Origin: an uncultured Verrucomicrobiota bacterium
Lineage (GTDB): Bacteria; Verrucomicrobiota; Kiritimatiellia; RFP12; UBA1067
Length of the DNA: 9,245 nt
Assembly: GCA_937901395.1 (NCBI GenBank)
Contig: CALCDB010000113.1
Location: 1 to 9,245, forward strand
Reading direction: 5' to 3'
Below are positions 1 through 6,457 of this stretch, piece after piece. The notes under the pieces are model-generated. The model searched no databases. It saw only the letters and a program-made list of their open reading frames with translations, and was not told where the DNA came from. The stretch's first letter is position 1; the number at the start of each line of letters is the position of its first letter. The position numbers and the translations under genes were made by a program.

Positions 1-87
1 GGTATCAAAAAGCCCAAGTGTCCCTATAGTCCGCCCAATGTGTCGGTATTGCTTTCGGGTGGCAATCTGGCGGAGAAGGATGATTAA
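1..87 (+). CDS. Possible carboxy-terminal end of a gene starting upstream (partial)
   Basis: Frame 1 is open from the window edge to a TAA at 85-87. It encodes 28 residues ending in LLSGGNLAEKDD. The stop falls inside the 34-bp palindrome, as expected if the palindrome terminates this gene and the convergent one at 145-1095. Only 28 codons are visible and frame 2 is open as well, so this may be chance. No family is recognisable. Confidence 0.35.
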   Translation, partial: GIKKPKCPYSPPNVSVLLSGGNLAEKDD

Positions 88-114
88 GGTGAAGCTGCAG
101 CTTCACCTTAATCA
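81..114. terminator. 34-bp perfect palindrome, probable bidirectional terminator
   Basis: Bases 81-114 are self-complementary over 17+17 bp with no mismatch, centred on GCTGCAGC. In RNA this would fold into a long stem with a TGCA loop. It lies 30 bp past the stop of the minus-strand gene ending at 145 and spans the stop of the possible plus-strand gene end at 85-87. Neither side has a strong T run; on the minus strand the sequence after the stem is TCCTTCTCC. It is therefore not a classic intrinsic terminator, and a transcript-end stabilising hairpin is equally possible. Confidence 0.5.
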
Positions 115-144
115 CTCCAACTCATCTCAAATACCACAATGCCG

Positions 145-1095
145 CTACCATTTTACGTTCTCTAACATCGAATTCATCTCACTTCTCACCCTTGAATCAA
201 CTTCTCCACGAAGCGAAAGCCAAAGTGACAATGAATCCACCGATCTGCCATCCTTAGAGAAAAGCAATGGATCATATCGCCATATTTCGATTGTCGAACC
301 AACATATTTCGTATCCTTTGATTCGTCAATCCGCAAATCTCCTCTTTTAACTGCATAAGTCGCTTCGCCATCTGGGGCAAGCGTAGTTCGTTCAGAAAGC
401 GCCTTAATGCCAGCGCTCGGGAGTTTGGCGGGCACATCAGCAAGACGAATCTTTCGCATAACAGGCGATGCCATAATCGGAGAAACGCGTTTCCAAAGAT
501 CGTAACGCGTCATGCCGAACACCAATGCGTGAGATCGCCAACTCCGATCCACCTTCGCAAGACCAAGCCGCTCAAGTTCAAATGCCGCCCGCGAAAGATG
601 ACTCTTGTCCAATCCAGTTCCTAACAGAATCTCTGAAAATCCATCAGCCGAACCTTTTGCCTTAAGAAGATGCCAAAGAATTACTATTTGCGCATGGATG
701 CTCATTCTATTTTTCGGACTATTCACCGCTTTAATATGGCGAGTAACGAGCAACATCTTACCTGGCACATTCAACCTCGCGCCTGGCATTATGTAGTTGA
801 CCCCCTTCACATCAAGGCATGAACAATATGCATCATCACGCGCGGGTATCACGAGAATAACATTCTTACAAGTTTTTAAAAGAATCTCCCACCGAGCAAT
901 AACATCATCTGGAGATAATTCGGTAATTTTCGACACTGCCAACAAAAAATGTTCATTCCCTATCTTCATCTTTCGCCACTCATTACTGAAAGAAATAATC
1001 ATCGGCACTCCTCGCGGTGCAATACTCTGCTCCAGACTGGAATCTTGCCACAGTCGCCGAAGATAATTTCGCAATTGATCTAAAAGCACTTTCAA
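145..1095 (-). CDS. Winged-helix (MarR-like fold) putative DNA-binding protein, uncharacterised family
   Basis: This 316-residue protein is probably a cytoplasmic transcription regulator; its target is unknown. Residues 100-112 (NYIMPGARLNVPG) resemble the 'I-FI-PG-QLYLP' segment I remember from an uncharacterised winged-helix family common in gut bacteria. A helix-turn-helix follows at about 131-181, with recognition-helix residues DKSHLSRAAFELERLGL. Then come YDLWKRVSP-SPV (198-211), AGIKALSERTTLA (228-240), a WRYDP motif (272-276) and a closing VDSLSLWLSL (286-295) to a final Trp. The family features run to the end, so it looks complete. The start is a TTG at 1095-1093 with AAGGA just before it. 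An ATG at 1002-1000 has a better GAGGAG site but would remove residues that fit the family's leading helix. The gene diverges from comM. No sign of decay is seen. Confidence 0.7.
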   Translation of the reverse strand: MKVLLDQLRNYLRRLWQDSSLEQSIAPRGVPMIISFSNEWRKMKIGNEHFLLAVSKITELSPDDVIARWEILLKTCKNVILVIPARDDAYCSCLDVKGVNYIMPGARLNVPGKMLLVTRHIKAVNSPKNRMSIHAQIVILWHLLKAKGSADGFSEILLGTGLDKSHLSRAAFELERLGLAKVDRSWRSHALVFGMTRYDLWKRVSPIMASPVMRKIRLADVPAKLPSAGIKALSERTTLAPDGEATYAVKRGDLRIDESKDTKYVGSTIEIWRYDPLLFSKDGRSVDSLSLWLSLRGEVDSRVRSEMNSMLENVKW

Positions 1096-1120
1096 ATTCC
1101 TTTATTTAGCAACTGACGAT

Positions 1121-1149
1121 ATCATATCAAATTTCGGAAACTAACACAA
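1121..1149 (-). promoter_or_regulatory. Candidate promoter of the winged-helix gene
   Basis: Read on the minus strand, TTGTGT (1149-1144) and TATGAT (1126-1121) are separated by 17 bp. The -10 matches five of six consensus bases and the -35 matches TTG. Transcription would start near 1114, about 18 bases before the TTG start codon at 1095, which supports that start. An 11-bp inverted repeat, GATAT-C-ATATC (1118-1128), overlaps the -10 and could be an operator, perhaps for autoregulation by the encoded winged-helix protein (inference). Confidence 0.45.
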
Positions 1150-1267
1150 ACACCATTTTTCGCGAGCCAACCGCGCACTGACGGTTCAATAATCAACAAC
1201 AAGTTGCAAATTCACTGTGTCAACGCCTCCTCGCCTTAGCCAAAATACCCGATTTTTCAAAATCAAA

Positions 1268-1287
1268 TTGTTTAGAGAACTAAACAA
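1268..1287. promoter_or_regulatory. 8+8 bp inverted repeat, candidate operator of the comM-recA operon
   Basis: TTGTTTAG (1268-1275) and CTAAACAA (1280-1287) are exact reverse complements around a 4-base centre, AGAA. The site lies about 40 bp upstream of the candidate comM -10 and between the two divergent promoters. A two-fold symmetric site of this size is typical for a dimeric repressor or activator. It matches neither the enterobacterial (CTGT-N8-ACAG) nor the Bacillus (GAAC-N4-GTTC) LexA box. The regulator is unknown; the adjacent winged-helix protein is one candidate and a lineage-specific LexA another. Confidence 0.4.
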
Positions 1288-1309
1288 AATCTTAACAAAA
1301 TCTTAACAA
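1283..1309. repeat. 11-bp tandem repeat, about 2.5 copies
   Basis: AACAAAATCTT occurs at 1283-1293 and again directly at 1294-1304, followed by a partial third copy (AACAA, 1305-1309). The 11-bp period is close to one helical turn, so the copies would lie on the same DNA face. The array abuts the inverted repeat at 1268-1287 and precedes the comM promoter. A smaller hairpin, GATTTT-TC-AAAATC (1251-1264), lies just before it. Function unknown. Confidence 0.5.
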
Positions 1310-1326
1310 TTTGAATCGAAAAAATA

Positions 1327-1335
1327 TGGCATAAT
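1327..1335 (+). promoter_or_regulatory. Candidate extended -10 promoter of the comM operon
   Basis: TG-G-CATAAT at 1327-1335 is an extended -10 element with five of six hexamer bases matching TATAAT. No good -35 stands 17 bp upstream. TTGAAT (1311-1316) is too close for this hexamer but is 15 bp from the overlapping TAATAT (1332-1337). Transcription would begin near 1342, about 33 bases before comM. Confidence 0.4.
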
Positions 1336-1374
1336 ATTAGCGTTGTCCGAAATAAGAGAGAAAGGAAGCTTGTT

Positions 1375-2922
1375 ATGTTAGCAAAATGTCATTCAGCGGC
1401 GTTATGCGGAGTAGATGCGATGGCGGTAGAGATCGAGGTCTATTCGGCATTGGGCACGAGCCAATTTGCAATCGTGGGGTTGCCTGATGCGGCGGTGAAG
1501 GAAGCGAAGGATCGCATTCCAACCGCGCTCAAGAATCAAGGCCTCGCCTCGCGTAAGGAATATGATATAACCGTCAACCTCGCGCCCGCCGATGTAAAGA
1601 AGGAAGGGCCGAGCTTCGACTTGCCAATCGCCATTAGTCTGCTATGCGCAACCGGCAGAGTAAGAACTCCTCACCTTGAGAACTTCGCCCTGATTGGCGA
1701 GCTGGCGCTATCCGGCGAAGTGCGCAGAGTGCATGGCGTGTTGCCTATGGTGCTGGAGATGAAGCGCATCGGCATCCACACTGTAATCGTCCCCTTCGAT
1801 AATGTCGATGAGGCGAGCGTGGTAAGCGGAATCAATATCATTCCCGTGAAGGTATTGCAAGATGCCGTGATGTTCCTCAATGGCGAAAAGACCATCGCCC
1901 CGCACTACACCGATATCTCCGCATTAGTCCGCCGCGATTACGATACCGGCGAGGACTTCTCGGATGTCAAGGGACAAACCGAAGCACGCGCGGCGATTGA
2001 GGTTGCGGTAGCGGGTGGGCACAACTTGCTGATGATCGGCTCGCCGGGTTCCGGCAAGACGATGTTGGCGCGGAGAATCCCATCCATCCTGCCTCCCTTC
2101 ACGGCGGAAGAAGCGGTCGAAGTTTCGCGCATCCATTCCGCCGCAGGTATGGCCAAGGGTGGGCGCAGCTTCATAACCAAACGCCCCTTCCGCGCGCCTC
2201 ACCATACCGTAAGTTCCATCGGGCTATTGGGCGGCGGCGCACGGCCAGTTCCGGGCGAAGTGTCGCTCGCCCATCGTGGCGTGCTGTTCCTCGATGAGTT
2301 CGCCGAATTCCCGAGAAATGCGCTCGAGGTTCTTCGCCAACCTTTGGAGGATGGGCACGTCGAAATCTCGAGAGCTTCCGCCGCATACGACTTTCCATCC
2401 AAGTTCATGCTCGTCGCCGCGATGAACCCATGCCCTTGCGGATATTATAATGACCCACGACACACTTGCAGATGTTCGCAAAGCGCAATCATCAAATACC
2501 AAAGCCGCATTTCGGGTCCGCTCTTGGATCGCATCGATATTCAAATCGAAGTTCCGCCTGTGAACGTGAGGGACTTGCCGGTAAAGGAGAAGGGAGAATC
2601 CAGCGCCATTATGCGAGAGCGCATCATGCGCGCAAGAGATTTGCAAACCGCCCGCTATAAGGGTATACCGGGCGTATACACTAATGCCGATGTAAGAAGT
2701 CGCGACCTACCCGATGTCTGCCACTTCACGGCGAAGGACAAGGAAAAATTGGTAAGGATGATTGAGCGCCTAAACCTATCAGCTCGCGCCTATGATAAGA
2801 TTCTCAGGGTATCGCGCACGTTGGCCGATCTCGCCGGCTCTGAAGATGTGCACGATGAGCATGTGCTTGGCGCGCTCGTATATAGAAGACTTGACGGAGA
2901 GGAAAATTCCTTCTGGATCTAA
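1375..2922 (+). CDS. comM: ComM/YifB family AAA+ Mg-chelatase-like ATPase (branch-migration helicase)
   Basis: ComM is a cytoplasmic hexameric AAA+ helicase that promotes branch migration during natural transformation in proteobacteria; the YifB form is found widely. This 515-residue copy is full length (family about 500-510). Residues 1-180 form the Lon-protease-like amino domain, beginning with the usual MLAK and carrying FAIVGLPDAAVKEAKDR. Walker A is GSPGSGKT (222-229) and Walker B is VLFLDEF (303-309). The NPCPCGYY segment (351-358) with a C-x-C at 365-367 supplies four cysteines, as in the family. LLDRIDI (383-389) follows, and a helical Mg-chelatase carboxy domain ends the protein. AAGGA (1362-1366) is 8 bases before the ATG. 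It heads the operon that includes yraN and recA, consistent with recombination of incoming or damaged DNA. All key motifs are intact. Confidence 0.95.
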   Translation: MLAKCHSAALCGVDAMAVEIEVYSALGTSQFAIVGLPDAAVKEAKDRIPTALKNQGLASRKEYDITVNLAPADVKKEGPSFDLPIAISLLCATGRVRTPHLENFALIGELALSGEVRRVHGVLPMVLEMKRIGIHTVIVPFDNVDEASVVSGINIIPVKVLQDAVMFLNGEKTIAPHYTDISALVRRDYDTGEDFSDVKGQTEARAAIEVAVAGGHNLLMIGSPGSGKTMLARRIPSILPPFTAEEAVEVSRIHSAAGMAKGGRSFITKRPFRAPHHTVSSIGLLGGGARPVPGEVSLAHRGVLFLDEFAEFPRNALEVLRQPLEDGHVEISRASAAYDFPSKFMLVAAMNPCPCGYYNDPRHTCRCSQSAIIKYQSRISGPLLDRIDIQIEVPPVNVRDLPVKEKGESSAIMRERIMRARDLQTARYKGIPGVYTNADVRSRDLPDVCHFTAKDKEKLVRMIERLNLSARAYDKILRVSRTLADLAGSEDVHDEHVLGALVYRRLDGEENSFWI

Positions 2923-2972
2923 CTCTTCTCCTCATAACCAAAAACACAAACAAAAAATGAAAGGGATAAAAA

Positions 2973-3542
2973 ATGAATGCGAATAACACCAGCCCAAATA
3001 ACGGCGAACTCGGCAGGTATCGTCCAAGTCTCTCCTTCTTCCATCCTAATGCAAAGTGCACTGGCGGCGCGATGAAGATGAATCTGCATCCAGCTCACGA
3101 TGATACCGACGGGAGCATAATGGTGACGATCGCGAATCAACTTACGGTCGGCAAGCGCACCGCCGAAACGCATACCTTCGCTCGCTTCGATTGGGAAAAC
3201 GCCATCTGCTGCAAGCTCGATTTCATGGATCTATGCCATATCCTGCAAGTGCTTCGCGGCGAATGCGAATCAATCGAGGATGGGCGCGGCTTGTATCATC
3301 GCTCCAAATCCGCCAGCACGAGAATCGTGCTTCGTCACATCCTCGAATGCGCACAGGGCTACTCTTTCGAGATGTATCGTACCGCAGCGAATGGAACGGA
3401 AAGCAGCGCGCATATATTCCTCTCCGCGACGGAAGCGCTCGGACTATGTGAGGCGATCTCCGGTTCGATGTCTATCATATCGTTTGGCATTCCCATGCTC
3501 GTTGCGCATGAAAAATATGCCAAGCATGAAGAAGCATGTTAA
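2973..3542 (+). CDS. Uncharacterised protein with predicted Whirly/MRP-like ssDNA-binding fold
   Basis: This 189-residue soluble protein has no signal peptide or membrane segment. By eye it alternates four strands and a helix, twice. Strands lie near 33-41, 48-57, 69-74 and 77-83, with a helix at 84-97. Further strands lie near 106-111, 116-123, 129-138 and 144-151, with a helix at 152-170. FDW (72-74) and LYH (107-109) stand where plant Whirly proteins carry YDW and FFH, and ATEALGL (152-158) stands where they have a 'KAEY' helix start. That is the topology of the Whirly/mitochondrial-RNA-binding (MRP) ssDNA-binding family, so a single-strand-binding role beside RecA is plausible; this is inference from remembered patterns, not a search. 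AAGGGA (2961-2966) lies 6 bases before the ATG. It begins 50 bp after comM and its stop overlaps the yraN start by 7 bp, suggesting coupled translation. An unrelated fold remains possible. Confidence 0.5.
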   Translation: MNANNTSPNNGELGRYRPSLSFFHPNAKCTGGAMKMNLHPAHDDTDGSIMVTIANQLTVGKRTAETHTFARFDWENAICCKLDFMDLCHILQVLRGECESIEDGRGLYHRSKSASTRIVLRHILECAQGYSFEMYRTAANGTESSAHIFLSATEALGLCEAISGSMSIISFGIPMLVAHEKYAKHEEAC

Positions 3543-3964
3543 ACTATTTTCAAAATATCGGCGTAGCTCACGGACAGTGGGGCGAGAAGGTTGCGAGCGA
3601 ATATCTGCTTCGTAACAAATACGAGATCATCGCGCAAAATGTGCGACCGGTCAAGGACGATAAGCGCCTTGAAATAGACATCATCGCATGGGATGATGCC
3701 CTCGAAACTTTGGTGTTCATCGAAGTAAAGCAACACTCCACTTTGACTGAATATTCAAGGCGCTTACGTAGCATTACCAAAGATAAAAAGCGCAACCTGC
3801 GCATAGCGTGCAACGCTTGGCGACGAATGGTCAAATGGCATGGCGCAATCAGGTTCGATGTATTGGAAATATATGGAGAACCTAATGGCGATAGCCCCAT
3901 AATCGATCACATAAGGGATGTGGAATTATTCGCAAGGCGAAATCGCTTCGTTAAATGGTACTGA
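3536..3964 (+). CDS. yraN: YraN/UPF0102 family, restriction-endonuclease-fold protein
   Basis: YraN proteins have a small PD-(D/E)XK nuclease-like fold; their biological role is not settled, but they are often encoded beside yifB/comM, as here. The 142 residues include GQWGEKVASEYL (13-24), matching the family's G-x-GE-x-A-x-x-YL opening. EIDIIAWD (46-53) and FIEVK (61-65) place the usual catalytic-type residues D48, E63 and K65. RFDV (106-109) and IDHIRDVELF (123-132) match the conserved tail. The family's GEIDLI is LEIDII here. The start overlaps the previous gene's stop by 7 bp, with no obvious separate ribosome site, so translation is probably coupled. The product likely acts on DNA in the same pathway as ComM and RecA (inference). 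Confidence 0.9.
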   Translation: MLNYFQNIGVAHGQWGEKVASEYLLRNKYEIIAQNVRPVKDDKRLEIDIIAWDDALETLVFIEVKQHSTLTEYSRRLRSITKDKKRNLRIACNAWRRMVKWHGAIRFDVLEIYGEPNGDSPIIDHIRDVELFARRNRFVKWY

Positions 3965-3972
3965 GGTAAGAA

Positions 3973-4986
3973 ATGAAAAAACTATCAACGGTTCTTGAAG
4001 ATGTATTGGGTTTGATTAAACGCGAATTCGGCGAGATGGCGATCATGCGGCTCGGTGATAAGGCGGATAAATCGATAGAATCGATATCTACCGGCGCATT
4101 GACATTGGATATGGCGCTGGGAATCGGCGGCTTGCCCAAAGGAAGAATCGTGGAATGTTATGGCCACGAATCTTCCGGCAAGACCACCCTGGCGCTACAC
4201 GTAATCGCCAATGCCCAACGCAATGGCGGAGTCGCAGTCTTCATAGACGCCGAACATGCGCTCGATACCGCATACGCAAAACGAATTGGCGTCGATCTCG
4301 AAAACCTAATCATCGCGCAACCGAACTGCGCGGAGGAAGCGCTCACGATATGCGACCAAGTCGTCAAAAGCGGCGAAGTCGATGTGGTGGTAATCGACTC
4401 CGTCGCCGCCCTCACGCCACAAGCGGAAATCGATGGCGATATGGGCGACGCACATATCGGCTTGCAGGCTCGCTTGATGTCGCAGGCAATGCGCAAACTT
4501 ACCGCATCTGTCGCCAGAACAAACACCCTATGCATCTTTACCAATCAGGTAAGAGATAAGATTGGCGTTATATTCGGCAACCCCGAAACTACGCCAGGCG
4601 GCAAGGCGCTTAAATTCTACGCGTCTTGTCGTTTGCAAGTGCAACGCATAGGCGCCATCAAGGATACAACGGGTAATGTAATCGGCAATCGAACGCGCGT
4701 AAAAGTCGTTAAGAATAAAGTTGCCGCGCCTTTCGCCGATGCCGAATTCGATATCTTGTATTCATGCGGCATTTCTCGCGAGGGCTCCATACTCGAGGCC
4801 GCCTTGGCGCGAGGCATCGTTGCTAAACGAGGCAGTTGGTTTTCTTTCGGCGATATACAATTGGCGCAGGGACAATTGGCGGCGATTGCCTACCTTAAGG
4901 AACACGATGAGATTACCAATAAGATAATTGACCTCATAAGCACTACTCCAGTTTGCGAAGATGCCAAGAAAGGCACGAATGAATAA
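3973..4986 (+). CDS. recA: Recombinase RecA
   Basis: RecA polymerises on single-stranded DNA, drives homologous strand exchange and triggers LexA self-cleavage in the SOS response. The 337 residues (E. coli 352) align throughout. Walker A is GHESSGKT (64-71), FIDAEHALD (90-98) carries the catalytic Glu94, and VVVIDSVAALTP (138-149) is Walker B. Loop L1 is around DGDMGDAHIG (154-163), and loop L2 carries Q192 and GNPETTPGG (202-210). The carboxy domain ends in a short, weakly acidic tail (CEDAKKGTNE) instead of the long acidic tail of E. coli. Unusually, Walker A has His65 where nearly all bacterial RecA have Pro (GPESSGKT); the codon is CAC, one base from CCC. GAGGT lies 5 bases before the ATG, 8 bp after yraN. 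Being internal to the operon, its expression probably depends on the comM promoter; no promoter or SOS box is evident directly upstream. Confidence 0.97.
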   Translation: MKKLSTVLEDVLGLIKREFGEMAIMRLGDKADKSIESISTGALTLDMALGIGGLPKGRIVECYGHESSGKTTLALHVIANAQRNGGVAVFIDAEHALDTAYAKRIGVDLENLIIAQPNCAEEALTICDQVVKSGEVDVVVIDSVAALTPQAEIDGDMGDAHIGLQARLMSQAMRKLTASVARTNTLCIFTNQVRDKIGVIFGNPETTPGGKALKFYASCRLQVQRIGAIKDTTGNVIGNRTRVKVVKNKVAAPFADAEFDILYSCGISREGSILEAALARGIVAKRGSWFSFGDIQLAQGQLAAIAYLKEHDEITNKIIDLISTTPVCEDAKKGTNE

Positions 4987-6457
4987 TCTTACCGAAAAGC
5001 ACATTCAGGCAATTTGGTACGACCCCGCCTTGCGACCGAGCGACCTATGCACTTGCGATGGAAGAAAGGTCAATGTGATACATCCGGGCGAATGGAACCT
5101 CGAAGCCGGCCCAGACTTCCAACATGCGGTTCTGGAAATTGGTGATGCTCATTGCAGAGTTACTGGCGATGTCGAAATCCATATCTGCCCTAATGATTGG
5201 GACTTCCATAAGCACGGTAGCGACCCACGCTATCACAATGTTATCGCTCACGTTACTTGGCAAGGCGGCAGCATACCCAAATCGCTTCCGCATAATGCGT
5301 TATCAATTTGGCTGGGCCATCTCATGGCGAAGGATAAGCGCTTCTCCTTGGATCAAATCGACCTGTCGGCCTATCCCTATGCGCAAATATCAAACGACGC
5401 CAACCCCTGCACAACCATCGTCGGCAAGAATCATGCCATTACCGAAAAAGCGCTTCGCTTGGCTGGTGAACACCGCTTGCGAATGAAGTCGCGGCGCATC
5501 GCGGGAAGAATCGGAGCGGCAAGGGGCAATAGAAGGCAGATATTCTACGAAGAAATAATGATGTCGTTGGGCTACAAGAACAACTCGACGCAATTTAGGC
5601 ATATCGCCGAACGCATACCCATTGACTGCATGCCGATTGATCGCGAGATTGCGGAGTCCGCAATGACCGTCGCCAGTAGCTTTGAGGCTTTCATTCGCTC
5701 TGGTTGTAGACCCAATAACGCGCCAGAACGACGCATCATGAACGCTGCGGGAATCTTCACCGATACCCAGATAATGAAACTCATTGATGCCACCAACTTC
5801 TCCAAGGAATCCTGCGAGAATATGCTAAAGATTATCTGTAAAAACCATTACATCGGCAAAGCCAGAGCCGCATCTATCTTGGCCAATGTAATAGTCCCCT
5901 TCGCTTTGGCAGAAGATAGAATCAACTCCATTCCGCAATGGCTGCCCCCAGAAGATATCTCCCGACCCATCAAAGTAATGGCAACGCGGCTATTGGGTCG
6001 CGACCATAACCCTGTGAAATCATATTCCAAAAACAATATCTTAATTCACGGGTTGCTGCAATTGTATAGGGACTGCTGTAAAAAATTTCAAATGGATTGC
6101 GGAAAATGCACGAAGTTATGGTATAATTTACGCAAACTATGCTTGGCTATAAACATAGAGCCTTCTTGCTCGACATCTCGGAAAGAATCCCTAAGGAATC
6201 TACTTTCCAAGATATCATCGATATCCTCGCGCGATACCGCTATAACGAATTGTTTCTCTTCTCCAATTCTCCCGCCCCCGAAGGAACAATCAACCTATCT
6301 CGTATCGATGCCTATTGTCAACTCCAGGATGTCAAACTCTCTACCCTCAATCGCGAAACCTACGAAGCGCTTACTACCAACCCAGCTACCATACGCGTGC
6401 AAACCGAAGCCCGCAGATCTCTATCCGGTCGCATCGAGTGTATGCGCGAACGTATGA
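4979..6457 (+). CDS. DUF2851 family protein, carboxy end uncertain
   Basis: DUF2851 proteins are uncharacterised bacterial proteins. From the ATG at 4979 this one shows HPGEWNLEAGPDF (35-47), GDVEIHICPNDWDFHKH (63-79) and YHNVIAHV (85-92), the family signature. A central helical region follows, then a cysteine cluster (C366, C367, C374, C377), matching the C-x(n)-C-x-x-C that normally closes the family near its end. The frame runs about 110 residues further as a Ser/Pro-rich tail lying over the next gene, so the real end is probably near 6130-6160 and the stop has been lost or shifted. The PDF and VEIH arrangement recalls PD-(D/E)XK nucleases (inference only). The ATG at 4979 was chosen over the in-frame one at 4961 because it has AAAGG at proper spacing and overlaps the recA stop by 8 bp, typical of coupling. 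Confidence 0.8.
   Translation: MNNLTEKHIQAIWYDPALRPSDLCTCDGRKVNVIHPGEWNLEAGPDFQHAVLEIGDAHCRVTGDVEIHICPNDWDFHKHGSDPRYHNVIAHVTWQGGSIPKSLPHNALSIWLGHLMAKDKRFSLDQIDLSAYPYAQISNDANPCTTIVGKNHAITEKALRLAGEHRLRMKSRRIAGRIGAARGNRRQIFYEEIMMSLGYKNNSTQFRHIAERIPIDCMPIDREIAESAMTVASSFEAFIRSGCRPNNAPERRIMNAAGIFTDTQIMKLIDATNFSKESCENMLKIICKNHYIGKARAASILANVIVPFALAEDRINSIPQWLPPEDISRPIKVMATRLLGRDHNPVKSYSKNNILIHGLLQLYRDCCKKFQMDCGKCTKLWYNLRKLCLAINIEPSCSTSRKESLRNLLSKISSISSRDTAITNCFSSPILPPPKEQSTYLVSMPIVNSRMSNSLPSIAKPTKRLLPTQLPYACKPKPADLYPVASSVCANV
6097..6127 (+). promoter_or_regulatory. Candidate promoter giving a nearly leaderless transcript
   Basis: TATAAT at 6122-6127 matches the -10 consensus perfectly. TTGCGG (6097-6102) is a weak -35 at 19 bp. 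Transcription would begin near 6134, only about 5 bases before the ATG at 6139, and no Shine-Dalgarno sequence precedes that ATG. The downstream gene may therefore be translated from a leaderless message, independent of the recA operon. The element lies inside the end of the DUF2851 coding frame. Confidence 0.4.

Noticed and set aside
38..358. Plus-strand frame of 106 codons over the end of the winged-helix gene
   Set aside because: It crosses the palindrome, has no ribosome site and lies antisense to a gene with family motifs to its last residue.
605..1066. Two plus-strand frames (63 and 89 codons) opposite the winged-helix gene
   Set aside because: Antisense to well-supported coding sequence; composition and motifs do not resemble a protein family.
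1924..2646. Several minus-strand frames of up to 140 codons opposite comM
   Set aside because: Arg/His-rich mirror frames typical of antisense to a biased coding region; comM is intact throughout.
4155..4559. Frames of 134 and 128 codons on both strands across recA
   Set aside because: They lie wholly inside a complete, conserved recA and have no independent support.
4961..4978. Earlier in-frame ATG for the DUF2851 gene
   Set aside because: It has a poorer ribosome site, and the family's opening helix is complete from the ATG at 4979, which gives a coupling-type overlap with the recA stop.
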